Shown: positions 1-9,536 of the stretch, one piece after another
How the letters are laid out: each line of letters begins with the position of its first letter
Numbering within the stretch: the stretch's first letter is position 1
NCBI RefSeq assembly: GCF_000739065.1
Contig: NZ_CP009149.1
Coordinates: 1,249,311-1,313,310, forward strand
Length of the DNA: 64,000 nt
Origin: Methanocaldococcus bathoardescens
GTDB taxonomy: Archaea; AGJL01; Methanococci; Methanococcales; Methanocaldococcaceae
Reading direction: 5' to 3'
Made by a program: the position numbers and the translations under genes
The notes under the pieces: generated by a model
Database searches by the model: none
The model's input: the letters and a program-made list of their open reading frames with translations, nothing else
Told to the model about the DNA's origin: nothing

Positions 1-51
1 TTTTTTTCTAAAAACTTTTTCATGTTTTCACTTAATAAAATTTATAAAAAT

Positions 52-2169
52 TTATAATAATCCCCAAAATCCAATTCTTGGGTTGTATATGTCTCCTGCC
101 TTCTTTAAATATTCTAAGGCACTTTCAACATCTTTCTCAGACAAACCAACACTCTCAGCTCTCTCATATATCTCTTCTTCAGGAGCTAAGCCGTCATCTC
201 TCAAGCTAACAATTTCTCTAATAATATTTAGGACTGCATCCATCTTATCTCTTCTTGATTTTGGAGTTCCAGCTATTTTATCTAAATCTAATGTTCCTGT
301 TTCTGGGTCATAAGCTACCTGCTTTAAGCAATCATCAATTATACTTATCGCCACTTGAGCATCGATATCTTCAACTTTAGTGGATAATCTTGCTTTAGCG
401 TGCATTTCAGCAATTCTAATTATCGCCTCTAACTGTCTTGCAGTTATTGGTATTGGGTTGTCTCCTTCTCCCAACTTTCTCATCTCTAAGTAATACTTTT
501 TAATCATCTTCTTTGCTTTATCAGTTAAATAAGGCATAATTAGCTTTGTTTCATCAAACTCTCCTAAGTATAAATCTTGGTTCTCTTCTATATATGCACA
601 GCTTCTTGCATAGATGATATAGTATTTCAAAAGCTTCTCATCCACAGTTATTCCATCAATATCAATAGCTCCTAAGATTTTGTAGTCTTTTGTAGCTGTT
701 TCAATGTGAGTATTTAATATATGTTCAGCTATCTCCTCATCTCCTTTTCTATTTGGCTTATCCATTAATGGGAATATTAAATCAAACCTACTTAATAATG
801 GGGCTGGAATATCTATCTGCTCTATAACTGTTAGGTTTCTATCAAATCTCCCTCTCTTTGGATTACATGCAGCTAAAACAGCACATCTTGCTGGCAGTTT
901 AACGTTAATCCCCCCTTTATTAACATGGATTGTCTGGCTTTCCATCGCCTCTAAGATGTATTTCATTACATTCTTATCTACTGTTAGCTCATCAATACAG
1001 GCAGTTCCTTCATTAGCCCTAACAAAAACTCCTGGCTTAACAACCCAACCATCTCCAATCTCTGTAGCTTCTCTAATTACGTTGGCAGTTAATCCTCCTC
1101 CAGTAGCAGTAGTTACAGAGGCATAAGCATTTTGAGGGAATAATCTTGCTATCCTTCTAAGCATAGTGGTTTTTCCAATACCCGGGTCTGTAATTAATAA
1201 AATATGGCTATCTCTCCTCAATGGTGTTCCGTCTGGTAAGAATTTAAAAGCTCCTTTTATTTGTTGCAAAAATATTGCTTTTTTAACTAACTCATATCCT
1301 TTTATTTGGGAGATTAGATAATTTGATAAAATGTCAATAATATTCTTCTTCCTTCCTAATTCATTTAGTGTCTCTATAAGTTCTTCATTTCCTAAAATAT
1401 CCCTAACCTCAATCTTTTGATAACTTTCAGATATTTTAACATAATTACTTTTAACAAAAATTTCAAAAACTGGCAATTTTGGTCTTGTTTTTTTCTTTAG
1501 GACAGTCCCCACAACATCAACTCTTCCAGAATAAATCCCAGGACTGTTTTCTAAAAACACCTTTATACTTCTTGGAGGGTCATCCGGGTTTTTCATCAAA
1601 TCAATTGGCTGCTGAATCTCTAACTCTTGAATATTTATATAAGTAGATTCTTCATAATCAATAACCATCTTTTCTTTACAATCCCCATTGTTGCAAATAA
1701 CCTCTGGAATTTCAAAGTAGTTGTGTATAGTTTTATATCTTATATTTCCACATCTTGGACAGACAAAACATGCTCTTTTTAATAAAGCACAAACCTTTCC
1801 AGCTTTAACTATAACACCTTCAAATTTAACCAACTTATTTATATCTGATGATGATATATCCTCAATTAATTTTTCACAACCTTTTGGATTTTTAAAAGCT
1901 ATTTGTATCTTTTCTAACTCTTTATCTTCACCAAATAGCTCAACATAAGCTTCTTTAAATATATCCAATATTATCTCTTCAATTTCTTTTGGTCTCTCAA
2001 TAATTAAATCATTAACTTCACATGCATCTGGAAAGTGCATTAAAAACTTCTCAATATCAAATTCAAAAATATTATCTTTAATTAAGTTGTTAGATAGCTC
2101 TTCTTTTATAAAACTCTTTATTTTATGCTCGTAATATGCTCTAAAAACTTCTTCATCAAAATTTGTCAT
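52..2169 (-). CDS. mcm: MCM-family replicative helicase paralogue
   Basis: This is an MCM (minichromosome maintenance) ATPase, the family that unwinds DNA at archaeal replication forks. The 705-residue product has an N-terminal domain with a zinc ribbon (Cys 137, 140, 159, 164). An AAA+ core follows, with Walker A TDPGIGKTT (327-335), Walker B CIDEL (391-395) and an arginine-finger SRFD (460-463), then a C-terminal winged-helix-like tail. The usual Walker-B extension IDEFDKM is replaced by IDELTVDKN, so this is a divergent paralogue. Methanocaldococcus genomes carry several MCMs and this resembles MJ0961. The ATG follows a GTGAT ribosome-binding site. No intein is visible. Family assignment is certain; whether it is the main replicative helicase is not. 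Confidence 0.93.
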   Translation of the reverse strand: MTNFDEEVFRAYYEHKIKSFIKEELSNNLIKDNIFEFDIEKFLMHFPDACEVNDLIIERPKEIEEIILDIFKEAYVELFGEDKELEKIQIAFKNPKGCEKLIEDISSSDINKLVKFEGVIVKAGKVCALLKRACFVCPRCGNIRYKTIHNYFEIPEVICNNGDCKEKMVIDYEESTYINIQELEIQQPIDLMKNPDDPPRSIKVFLENSPGIYSGRVDVVGTVLKKKTRPKLPVFEIFVKSNYVKISESYQKIEVRDILGNEELIETLNELGRKKNIIDILSNYLISQIKGYELVKKAIFLQQIKGAFKFLPDGTPLRRDSHILLITDPGIGKTTMLRRIARLFPQNAYASVTTATGGGLTANVIREATEIGDGWVVKPGVFVRANEGTACIDELTVDKNVMKYILEAMESQTIHVNKGGINVKLPARCAVLAACNPKRGRFDRNLTVIEQIDIPAPLLSRFDLIFPLMDKPNRKGDEEIAEHILNTHIETATKDYKILGAIDIDGITVDEKLLKYYIIYARSCAYIEENQDLYLGEFDETKLIMPYLTDKAKKMIKKYYLEMRKLGEGDNPIPITARQLEAIIRIAEMHAKARLSTKVEDIDAQVAISIIDDCLKQVAYDPETGTLDLDKIAGTPKSRRDKMDAVLNIIREIVSLRDDGLAPEEEIYERAESVGLSEKDVESALEYLKKAGDIYNPRIGFWGLL

Positions 2170-2356
2170 AGTATCACATGCAAATATATAGTTATAATAT
2201 TATTGAGCCTTAACTAATTTAATAAGTTGTATATACATGAAGTTTATCTACGTTTTGCATAAGATACATTAATTAATTTAGATTTTTAAATAAAAACAAA
2301 TCTTTAATAAGTGGAATAAACTACCATAATGCTAAGGAAAATTATGGTGGTTTAAA

Positions 2357-3436
2357 ATGAAATTTTTCAATAGGGAGAGGGAGATTTATAAGATTTTGTC
2401 TATTATGGAAGGAGAGCCTAATTTGATTTATTTTATCTATGGCTCTATAAACTCTGGAAAGACAGCTTTGATTAATGAGATAATTAATAATAGATTAGAT
2501 AAGGATAGATATGTTGTGTTTTATATAAATCTTAGGGGGATATTCGTATCTAAATACGACGATTTTATAGAGGTTTTGTTTGAAGTTTATGATGATGATA
2601 AAAAACCTATTGAAGTTATAAAAAGCTTATTAAAAGATTTTCCTACACTATTTGGCATCCCCGCACCAAAAAATACTTTGGAAGAAATTTTAAAGAAGAA
2701 AACAACTAAAAATGTATTTAGATATATAACTAATGTTTTAATGGAGATTAAAAAAGATGGCAAACAACCAATATTAATAATAGATGAACTACAAAAGATT
2801 GGAGACATGAAGATTAATGGCTATCTTATATATGAGCTATTTAACTACTTCATTGATTTAACTAAGGAGTTGCATCTATGTCATGTTTTTTGCCTAAGTT
2901 CAGATAGCTTATTTATTGAGAGGGTTTATAACGAGGCAATGTTGGAGGATAGGGTTGATTATATTTTAGTGGATGATTTTGATAAGGAAACTGCTTTAAA
3001 ATTCATGGATTTCTTAGCTAAAGAGATTTTAAATAAAGAATTATCTGATGAGGATAAAGAGCTTATTTATAGCTATGTGGGGGGAAAGCCAGTTTTAATA
3101 ATAAAAGTTATTGATAAGTTAAGATATGAGAGCTTAGAGGATATTTTAGATTATATGCTTAAGGATGCTGTTCAAAAATTAAAATATTTTTTGAAGGAGT
3201 TAGATTATATAAAACCAAAGGTTGCTATTGGGGATGAGGTTATAGAGATTAAAAAAGAAGATATCATTGAAGCGTTAAAATTATTTAAAAATAATTATGA
3301 GATTAGTGATGATGACATATCAGAGCCAGTTTATGTTTATTTAGTTAAAAGAAATATTTTATTCCTAAATCCTATTGAAGGAATTCTAAAACCGCAGAGT
3401 TATTTGGTATGGAATGCAATAAAGAGGATATTATAA
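2357..3436 (+). CDS. archaeal P-loop ATPase (ATPase_2 / MJ-type family)
   Basis: A 359-residue ATPase of the archaeal STAND-like group (Pfam ATPase_2), which is expanded in Methanocaldococcus and of unknown function. Walker A is GSINSGKT (29-36). Walker B is PILIIDEL (138-145). The C-terminal half is a winged-helix-like region ending [12 protein letters not shown], a typical tail for the family. The gene is monocistronic, starting at ATG after an AT-rich leader. Its last roughly 40 bp occur twice more downstream (about 3504-3556 and 3627-3671), separated by hairpin repeats. The family is expanded in multiple copies, so gene conversion with paralogues could be the source of those tails. No substrate or partner can be inferred. 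Confidence 0.88.
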   Translation: MKFFNREREIYKILSIMEGEPNLIYFIYGSINSGKTALINEIINNRLDKDRYVVFYINLRGIFVSKYDDFIEVLFEVYDDDKKPIEVIKSLLKDFPTLFGIPAPKNTLEEILKKKTTKNVFRYITNVLMEIKKDGKQPILIIDELQKIGDMKINGYLIYELFNYFIDLTKELHLCHVFCLSSDSLFIERVYNEAMLEDRVDYILVDDFDKETALKFMDFLAKEILNKELSDEDKELIYSYVGGKPVLIIKVIDKLRYESLEDILDYMLKDAVQKLKYFLKELDYIKPKVAIGDEVIEIKKEDIIEALKLFKNNYEISDDDISEPVYVYLVKRNILFLNPIEGILKPQSYLVWNAIKRIL

Positions 3437-3671
3437 CTAAGAGACATTGCTTCCGTAAGGAAGCAATGCATCGGGGTATCGCAATAGGGGATTCCCCTAT
3501 GCCCGCCAGAGTTATTTAGTGTGGAACGCTATAAAGAGATTACTGAATGGACATTAATTGGGGCTGAAAGCCCCAACTTAATGGACAAGTTTTGATGAAA
3601 CTTTTGCTAAAAGTTTCGTTTAAAGTCTCAAAGTTAATTTAGTATGGAATGCAATAAAGAGGATTTTATAG
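3392..3671 (+). repeat. three copies of the ATPase gene 3' tail, separated by hairpins
   Basis: Copy 1 is the true gene end (3392-3436). Copy 2 (about 3504-3556) reads [15 protein letters not shown] then stop. Copy 3 (3627-3671) reads [12 protein letters not shown] then stop. Between copies 1 and 2 lie a 10-bp stem hairpin (3445-3468) and a B-type hairpin (ATAGGGG/CCCCTAT, 3484-3500). Between copies 2 and 3 lie an A-type hairpin (3548-3586) and the hairpin GAAACTTTT-GCT-AAAAGTTTC (about 3596-3616). The copies differ by scattered substitutions, so they are not very recent. Confidence 0.85.
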
Positions 3672-3905
3672 ATTTGTTAATTTAAATTTTTTCATTTATA
3701 ATATATTAAATTAATGTTTTGTTTAAATATGATTTCATGGTTTTTGTGATAAAATATAAAGTATTAATTAAAGATTTAAATTTTATTTTTATATTTTTAA
3801 TTACTATATATCAAAATATATAAATTAATAATAACAGATAACTTTTTAACCCTCAACCATATATAATTTCCTAAACACCCAATAAAATTTTATAGAGGGA
3901 TAGAT
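3437..3905. other. 469-bp intergenic region
   Basis: The first 235 bp hold the hairpins and duplicated ATPase tails described separately. The remainder (3672-3905) is very AT-rich and non-coding. It contains TATA-like stretches near 3805-3830 and the leader of the transaldolase gene, with a GAGGGAT ribosome-binding site just before its ATG. I see no additional gene. Confidence 0.7.
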
Positions 3906-4559
3906 ATGAAATTCTTCTTAGACACAGCAAATGTTGAAGAAATTAAAAAATACGCTGAGCTTGGCTTAGTTGATGGAGTTACAACAAACCCAACATTAGT
4001 AGCTAAGGAAGGAAGAGATTTCTATGAAGTTGTTAAAGAAATTTGTGAAATTGTTGACGGTCCAGTAAGTGCTGAGGTTATATCAACAGATGCTGAAGGA
4101 ATGGTTAAAGAAGCGAGAGAATTGGCTAAAATAGCTGATAACATAGTTATAAAAATCCCAATGACAAAAGATGGAATGAAGGCAGTTAAAATATTATCAG
4201 CTGAAGGAATAAAAACAAATGTAACATTAGTTTTCTCTCCATTACAAGCTTTATTGGCTGCTAAGGCAGGAGCTACCTATGTATCACCATTCGTTGGAAG
4301 GTTAGACGATATTGGACATGTAGGAATGAAATTAATTGAAGATGTTGTAAAAATATACAAAAACTATGATATTAAGACTGAGGTTATAGTTGCTTCTGTT
4401 AGACACCCATGGCATGTTTTAGAGGCAGCTAAGATAGGAGCAGATATAGCAACAATTCCACCAGCAGTTATGGATAAGCTCTTCAACCACCCATTAACAG
4501 ACATTGGTTTAGAGAGATTCTTAAAAGATTGGGAAAATTATCTAAAAAGTAGAAAATAA
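3906..4559 (+). CDS. tal: transaldolase (short archaeal/FSA-like type)
   Basis: A 217-residue transaldolase of the short form. The family transfers dihydroxyacetone units between sugar phosphates (sedoheptulose-7-P plus glyceraldehyde-3-P to erythrose-4-P plus fructose-6-P) in the non-oxidative pentose phosphate branch. The TIM barrel begins [10 protein letters not shown], with TTNPT at 26-30. The Schiff-base lysine is K83 in [20 protein letters not shown] and [10 protein letters not shown] are also typical. It resembles MJ0960. The start has a strong GAGGGAT ribosome-binding site. The last codons (GTAGAAAATAAA) are repeated after the hairpin element immediately downstream. Confidence 0.95.
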   Translation: MKFFLDTANVEEIKKYAELGLVDGVTTNPTLVAKEGRDFYEVVKEICEIVDGPVSAEVISTDAEGMVKEARELAKIADNIVIKIPMTKDGMKAVKILSAEGIKTNVTLVFSPLQALLAAKAGATYVSPFVGRLDDIGHVGMKLIEDVVKIYKNYDIKTEVIVASVRHPWHVLEAAKIGADIATIPPAVMDKLFNHPLTDIGLERFLKDWENYLKSRK

Positions 4560-4667
4560 AGAAAAACAGCAATCTATAATAATGGACATTAATTGGGGCT
4601 GAAAGCCCCAACTTAATGGACGTGGGGTATACCAATAGGGGCCTTGCCCCTATGGGTAGAAAATAAA
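4549..4667 (+). repeat. composite hairpin element (A+B modules) flanked by 12-bp direct repeats
   Basis: Module A is 4583-4621 (stem GGGGCT-GAA-AGCCCC with outer CATTAA/TTAATG arms). Module B is 4622-4655 (GGTATACC palindrome, then a CCAATAGGGGC/GCCCCTATGG stem). The 12-mer GTAGAAAATAAA, which is the transaldolase 3' tail with its stop codon, occurs at 4549-4560 and again directly abutting module B at 4656-4667. Related copies of A and B lie at 3474-3586, 49351-49420 and 56950-57236. Confidence 0.85.
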
Positions 4668-4711
4668 TTGACATCTTCTCTTTCAAATAAATAATTTTAT
4701 GGAGGGAGATT

Positions 4712-5869
4712 ATGAAATTGGAAGCAACTAAAAAATTGTTAATGATTCCAGGGCCTACAATGGTTCCACCAGAGGTTTTAAATGCAATGGCAATGCCAGT
4801 AATTGGGCATAGAACAAAAGATTATGGGGCTTTATTGGAAGATACAATAGAAAAATTAAAAAAAGTATTCATAACTGAAAATGATACATTCTTAATTACC
4901 GGTTCAGGAACAGCAGCAATGGATATGGCAATATCAAACATAATAAAAAGAGGAGATAAGGTTTTAAACATTGTTACAGGAAACTTTGGAGAGAGATTTG
5001 CAAATATAGTTAAAGCATACAAAGGAGAGGCAATTAGATTAGATATAGAATGGGGAGATATGGCTGATCCAGAAGCAGTTAAGGAAATATTGGATAAATA
5101 TGATGATATTAAAGCAGTTACAGTTGTGCATAATGAAACATCAACAGGTGCAAGAAACCCAATAAAAGAGATTGGAGAAGTTGTTAAGGACTATGATGCT
5201 TTATACATTGTTGATACCGTCTCATCATTAGGAGGAGATTATGTAAATGTTGATAAATTCCACATAGATATCTGTGTTACCGGTTCTCAAAAATGTTTAG
5301 CAGCCCCACCAGGATTGGCAGCTATAACAGTCAGCGAGAAAGCATGGGAAGTTATCAAAAAGAATGATGACAAAGTTGGTTTCTACTTAGATTTATTGGC
5401 TTATAAAAAATACTATGAAGAGAAAAAACAAACCCCATACACACCATCAGTTAACTTAACCTATGCAATGAATGTTGCCTTAGATTTAGTTTTAGAGGAA
5501 GGAATTGAGAATAGAGTTAAAAGACATGAAAGATTGGCTAAAGCAACAAGAGCTGGTTTAGAGGCAATGGGAATAGAGTTGTTTGCTAAAGAAAGAGCAA
5601 GGTCAGTAACAGTTACATCAGCAAAATATCCAGAAGGAATTAAAGATAGTGACTTTAGAGGAATATTAAGCAACAAATACAATATAGTTGTTGCTGGTGG
5701 GCAGAAGCACTTAGCTGGAAAGATATTCAGAATTGGACACATGGGAATCTGTGGAGAGAAAGAAATCTTGGCTACATTAGCTTGTGTGGAATTAGCTTTA
5801 AAAGAGCTTGGATTTGAAGTTAAAGAGAGTGGAGTAGAAGTAGCAAAAGAAGTCCTATTGAGAGAATAA
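4712..5869 (+). CDS. class V PLP aminotransferase (phosphoserine/aspartate aminotransferase)
   Basis: A 385-residue fold-type I PLP enzyme of aminotransferase class V. The PLP lysine is K194 in GSQKCLAAPPG, and the PLP-pyridine aspartate is D168 in VDTVSS. The MIPGPTMVPP N-terminus and GSGTAAMD motif are typical of the alanine-glyoxylate/serine-pyruvate aminotransferase group. In Methanococcales the equivalent protein (MJ0959) is a broad-specificity aminotransferase shown to make phosphoserine. I infer the same role here. The start is ATG after GGAGGGAG. It is convergent with hisC, with only five bases between the stop codons. Confidence 0.9.
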   Translation: MKLEATKKLLMIPGPTMVPPEVLNAMAMPVIGHRTKDYGALLEDTIEKLKKVFITENDTFLITGSGTAAMDMAISNIIKRGDKVLNIVTGNFGERFANIVKAYKGEAIRLDIEWGDMADPEAVKEILDKYDDIKAVTVVHNETSTGARNPIKEIGEVVKDYDALYIVDTVSSLGGDYVNVDKFHIDICVTGSQKCLAAPPGLAAITVSEKAWEVIKKNDDKVGFYLDLLAYKKYYEEKKQTPYTPSVNLTYAMNVALDLVLEEGIENRVKRHERLAKATRAGLEAMGIELFAKERARSVTVTSAKYPEGIKDSDFRGILSNKYNIVVAGGQKHLAGKIFRIGHMGICGEKEILATLACVELALKELGFEVKESGVEVAKEVLLRE

Positions 5870-5874
5870 ACCAT

Positions 5875-6984
5875 TTAGCTTATAATCTCTTCTAAAATTT
5901 TTAAAAACCTTTCAATCTCTTCAAATGTTCCTATTGATACCCTAACATAATTATCTCCTAAACCATCAAATGAAGAGCAATCTCTAACAATAACACCTCT
6001 TTTTAATAGTTCTTCACAAAATTCTTTTGCTTTCATTGTTTTTAATTCAACCAATACATAATTAGCTTCTGAAGGATAAACCTTAATATCTTTAAATTTC
6101 TTTAGTCCATTATAGAGCATTTCCCTACTTTTAATTCCATCTCTAACGCATCTTTCAAAGAATTCTCTATCTCTTAACGCAGTTATAGCACAAATTTGGC
6201 TTAACCTTGTTAAACTGAATATTGGCTTAACTCTCATCATGTAATCAATAATTTTTTTATTTGCAACACCATAACCAACTCTCATCCCTGCTAAACCAAA
6301 GACTTTTGAAAATGTCCTTAAAACAATAACATTATCATATTCAGGAGCTTTTTGAGTCCAATCATATTCTTTTTTAGCATACTCAATATATGCATGGTCT
6401 ATAACAACCAAAGCATCTGTTTCATTGATAATTTTTTCAATGTCTTTATTTTCTATTATATTTCCTGTTGGATTGTTTGGAGTGCAGAGGAAGATAACCT
6501 TCGTTTTATCTGTTATATTATTTAAGACACTTTCAACATCCAATTTAAAATCTTTTTCTTTGTCATATTTAGCATATTTTATTTTAGCGTTGTGAATTGT
6601 TGCTGAAACTCTATATTGGGTAAAAGTTGGAATTGGAATTATGACTTCATCGCCATCATCAACAAACGTTCTAAATATTGTGTCTATAATCTCATCAGCC
6701 CCATCGCCACCAACAATAATATTTTCCTCGCTAACATTTAAAAAGTTGCTCAACTCTTTCATTAAAACTGGATTTACTGGCTCTGGATATTGATGGATTT
6801 TGTCAATCTCCTCTAAGATTTTTTCTTTTATCTTTGGAGAAGGTCCCCAAGGATTTTCATTAGAACCAAGTTTTATAATATCTTCTGGTTTTATTCCATA
6901 AGCTCTTGCTATCTCTTCTTTAGATTTTCCTGGAACATAGGGTTTTAATTTTTTAACAACTTCTCTTACTTTATTTCCTATCAT
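5875..6984 (-). CDS. hisC: histidinol-phosphate aminotransferase
   Basis: A 369-residue class I/II PLP aminotransferase that converts imidazole-acetol phosphate plus glutamate to histidinol phosphate in histidine synthesis. Visible motifs are [11 protein letters not shown] (39-49), the TPNNPTG loop (168-174), the PLP aspartate in [11 protein letters not shown] (about 193-203), and the PLP lysine K227 in [18 protein letters not shown]. It resembles MJ0955. The start is ATG with a GTGAT ribosome-binding site. It stands alone rather than in a his operon, which is normal in Methanocaldococcus; hisF is also isolated at about 55.3 kb. Confidence 0.95.
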   Translation of the reverse strand: MIGNKVREVVKKLKPYVPGKSKEEIARAYGIKPEDIIKLGSNENPWGPSPKIKEKILEEIDKIHQYPEPVNPVLMKELSNFLNVSEENIIVGGDGADEIIDTIFRTFVDDGDEVIIPIPTFTQYRVSATIHNAKIKYAKYDKEKDFKLDVESVLNNITDKTKVIFLCTPNNPTGNIIENKDIEKIINETDALVVIDHAYIEYAKKEYDWTQKAPEYDNVIVLRTFSKVFGLAGMRVGYGVANKKIIDYMMRVKPIFSLTRLSQICAITALRDREFFERCVRDGIKSREMLYNGLKKFKDIKVYPSEANYVLVELKTMKAKEFCEELLKRGVIVRDCSSFDGLGDNYVRVSIGTFEEIERFLKILEEIIS

Positions 6985-7073
6985 CTAATCACCTAAAAAT
7001 TTTAACCAAAAATATTTTAAATAAGATTCTTGGATTTTTATATATTAACCTTACAAAAGATAGAGGGGTGTAT

Positions 7074-8369
7074 ATGAAGAGGATACTTTTACTTATGCTC
7101 TTATTGGTTATAAGTGTTGGCTATGCTCTACCTACAGAGCCAGTAATCTTTGTAAATAAAAGCACAGTAGATTATCAAAATGCTAAAGTTTTAATGGACA
7201 ATCTTTATTCTTCAAGAGAAATAAATGTTAATAAGGATAATATAACGGTTATTATTAAAGATATTACGTATATTCCAGCTACAGATAAACTTGAAATTGA
7301 GGATAATGATAAAAAGCTCATTATAAAATTTGATAGAGACGGAGACAATGTAAATTATAAAGATATTGAGTGTATTGAATATTTAAACCTTGAAAAAGGA
7401 AAGGAAATAAGCTTATTCAACAAAAGCTACATAGTTGAGGATATTACTTCAAATTATATAATATTAAAGGAAAAATATGGAAAAGAAATAACAACAAATG
7501 ACTCATTTGAATATGATGGATATAAAGTTATTGTAAAGCTTGTTTCATCTGATTTAGACACCATAGTTGTTGATATCTATAAAAATGGAAAAGTTATAGA
7601 TTCTCCTAAATTAACTAAAGGATGCTTTTATTATGTGGAAGGAGGGACGTTGGGAATTGTATTTAAAAATTGCACAAGAAACGGTAGAGACTATTATTTT
7701 ACATTTGATGCATATTCCACAATAAAAATTGAAGAAGATAGGGATTTCCCATTGGATAATAGATTTAAAGTGAAAGATATCAGCGCTGATAAAATAAAGC
7801 TTGAATATAAAAATATAAATGATTTGGGAAGTGAAATAAACTTGTTTAATTGTACTATAATGCCTGAAAAGTGTTATAAAGATTGTGTTCTATTTAAAAT
7901 TATAAAAAGAGAAAATAAAACTCTAAATATCAAAGACAAAGACACTGCTTATCTTGGAGAAGGTATTTACGCTATAAAAATAAATGATACAGTTCATGTA
8001 TATTATAAAGGAAAAGAACTCAAAAATCATGAAAAGATTTATCTTAACACATTGGATATGTTTGATATCGACTCATTAAATATTAATAAAGATATAATCC
8101 TCATTGGAGGTCCAAAAATTAATAAATTTGTTAAAGAGCTTGAAGATAAGGGCTTATTGAAAGTAAATATAACTGACAATTATCCTGGAAATAACAGAGG
8201 GGTTATACAAAAAATAAAAAACCCTTACAATGATAATAATATCTACATTTTAGCGGGTTCTAACAGATGGGGAACAAAAGCGGCAATATTGGCATTTTTA
8301 ACAAAATATGATGATGAAGATGTATTAATGGTAGAATGGGATGAAGGAGATGTGAAAATTATCAAATAG
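7074..8369 (+). CDS. secreted S-layer-domain protein
   Basis: The open frame begins at GTG 7068, but the GGGGTG there is a ribosome-binding site for the ATG at 7074, giving 431 residues. A signal peptide (MKRILLLMLLLVISVGYA) is followed by beta-rich extracellular sequence. Near the C-terminus, IILIGGPKINKFVKELEDKG and IYILAGSNRWGTKAAI closely resemble the C-terminal domain of the Methanocaldococcus S-layer protein (MJ0822 family). It is shorter than the main S-layer protein, so I infer a minor S-layer or envelope protein. It resembles MJ0954 in position. The cysteines are few and scattered. Confidence 0.75.
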   Translation: MKRILLLMLLLVISVGYALPTEPVIFVNKSTVDYQNAKVLMDNLYSSREINVNKDNITVIIKDITYIPATDKLEIEDNDKKLIIKFDRDGDNVNYKDIECIEYLNLEKGKEISLFNKSYIVEDITSNYIILKEKYGKEITTNDSFEYDGYKVIVKLVSSDLDTIVVDIYKNGKVIDSPKLTKGCFYYVEGGTLGIVFKNCTRNGRDYYFTFDAYSTIKIEEDRDFPLDNRFKVKDISADKIKLEYKNINDLGSEINLFNCTIMPEKCYKDCVLFKIIKRENKTLNIKDKDTAYLGEGIYAIKINDTVHVYYKGKELKNHEKIYLNTLDMFDIDSLNINKDIILIGGPKINKFVKELEDKGLLKVNITDNYPGNNRGVIQKIKNPYNDNNIYILAGSNRWGTKAAILAFLTKYDDEDVLMVEWDEGDVKIIK

Positions 8370-8378
8370 AAAAATTAA

Positions 8379-8681
8379 TTAATCAAAGATTTTTTTAATG
8401 TATGGCTCAAATGGAACAATATCTTCTCTACTTCTTGGACTTATTGTGGCTACTTTTAATTTTCTCTCTTCTGGGATTAAATCAATAACTAAAGTTCCTG
8501 GAGTGGCTGTTATAGACCATGACAATAAAACTAAACCAGTAGGGTTATTGATAATTGATTCTATTTCTATAACTTGAGGGTTTATTTCCCCATTTATGCT
8601 TCTTTTAACTACGTCAACCCAAGATTCGCATATTGCTTTAATTAGAACAGCCAAATATCCGATAATTCCTAATAATCTCAT
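8379..8681 (-). CDS. small membrane-associated protein, MnhE/MrpE-like
   Basis: The frame opens at GTG 8690, but the GGTGTG upstream places the start at ATG 8681 ([17 protein letters not shown]), giving 100 residues. There is an N-terminal hydrophobic segment, then [15 protein letters not shown], which matches the SITLTPGT signature of MnhE/MrpE subunits of cation/proton antiporters. The same fold occurs in subunits of energy-converting hydrogenases of methanogens (for example EhbA). No other antiporter or hydrogenase genes flank it, so the host complex cannot be decided here. Ehb genes are known to be scattered in Methanococcales. Confidence 0.6.
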   Translation of the reverse strand: MRLLGIIGYLAVLIKAICESWVDVVKRSINGEINPQVIEIESIINNPTGLVLLSWSITATPGTLVIDLIPEERKLKVATISPRSREDIVPFEPYIKKIFD

Positions 8682-8754
8682 AAGCCACACACCTACAAAA
8701 ACTCTGCTACAATAAGTTTTATTAACTACCCAAGATATATATGTATTGCTGATA

Positions 8755-8848
8755 TAGGACTTTCGCAGTTTATATATTTATAATAAGGAATTTTGATGCC
8801 AAAGACATCATTATGTCAATAGAACAATTTATTCCTGCGAAAGTCCTA
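8755..8848. mobile_element. MITE-like element, family 1 copy A
   Basis: A 94-bp element with perfect 14-bp terminal inverted repeats TAGGACTTTCGCAG (8755-8768) and CTGCGAAAGTCCTA (8835-8848), flanked by TA on both sides (753-754, 849-850). The interior has TTTATATA, a TAAGG motif and a small GATG-CCAAAGA-CATC hairpin. It lies between the divergent MnhE-like gene and prefoldin, 30 bp before the prefoldin ATG. No ORF is encoded. Confidence 0.85.
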
Positions 8849-8878
8849 TAATAAATGCTTAATTGTTGAGGTGGAAAT

Positions 8879-9298
8879 ATGAGTGAAGATTTAAGACAAA
8901 AAGCGATGGCTTTAGAAATATACAACCAACAATTACAAATGATTCAAAGTGAATTAGTATCAATAAGAACATTAAAATCTGAAATAATGAATTCAATTAA
9001 AACAATTGAAAATATAAAGGCTAATGAAGAAACATTAATTCCAGTAGGCCCTGGAGTGTTTGTAAAAGGAAAAATTGTTGATGATAAGGCATTAATTGGG
9101 ATAAAGTCAGATATTTATGTTGAGAAACCATTTAGTGAGGTTATTGAAGATTTAAAAAAATCTATTGAGGATTTAGATAAAGCTGAAAAAGAAGGAATGA
9201 AAAAAGCTGAAGAATTAGCTAAGACAATAGCTGCTTTAAGAAAAGAGTTACAGGCAGGAATACAAAAAGCTCAACAAGCTCAAGAGAAGAAACAATAA
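8879..9298 (+). CDS. pfdA: prefoldin alpha subunit
   Basis: A 139-residue alpha-class prefoldin, part of the hexameric chaperone that hands unfolded proteins to the archaeal thermosome. Two long coiled-coil helices (about residues 5-48 and 85-135) flank the alpha-type beta-hairpin insert (LIPVGPGVFVKGKIVDDKALIGI, near 53-75). The C-terminus is Gln/Lys rich. It resembles MJ0952. The ATG follows GAGGTG. A MITE lies immediately upstream and may contribute the promoter. Confidence 0.92.
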   Translation: MSEDLRQKAMALEIYNQQLQMIQSELVSIRTLKSEIMNSIKTIENIKANEETLIPVGPGVFVKGKIVDDKALIGIKSDIYVEKPFSEVIEDLKKSIEDLDKAEKEGMKKAEELAKTIAALRKELQAGIQKAQQAQEKKQ

Positions 9299-9362
9299 AA
9301 AATAGAAAAATTAAAAAATTTTTATCCTTTTTTATCTTATTTTGTAATTTAGAGTGTTTAAC

Positions 9363-9474
9363 TATAGTGTCTTTCAAAATTAATAAAATTTATTAAGAAA
9401 AGTTTGAACGCCTTTCTAAAGGAAGGCGTTCATTAGTGCCTTATATATTCCAAGAAGTTTTGAAAGACACTATA
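9363..9474. mobile_element. MITE-like element, family 2 copy A
   Basis: A 112-bp element with 17-bp perfect inverted termini TATAGTGTCTTTCAAAA and its complement (9458-9474). The interior carries a GC-rich hairpin, GAACGCCTT/AAGGCGTTC, and a GCCTTA motif. It lies between prefoldin and tRNA-Val. It is non-coding. The second copy is at 43296-43406. Confidence 0.85.
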
Positions 9475-9536
9475 AAACTAAAACAGTAATTCCTATATTT
9501 AAATTAACAAATGTTTATGTCTAAAATAAAAAATAG

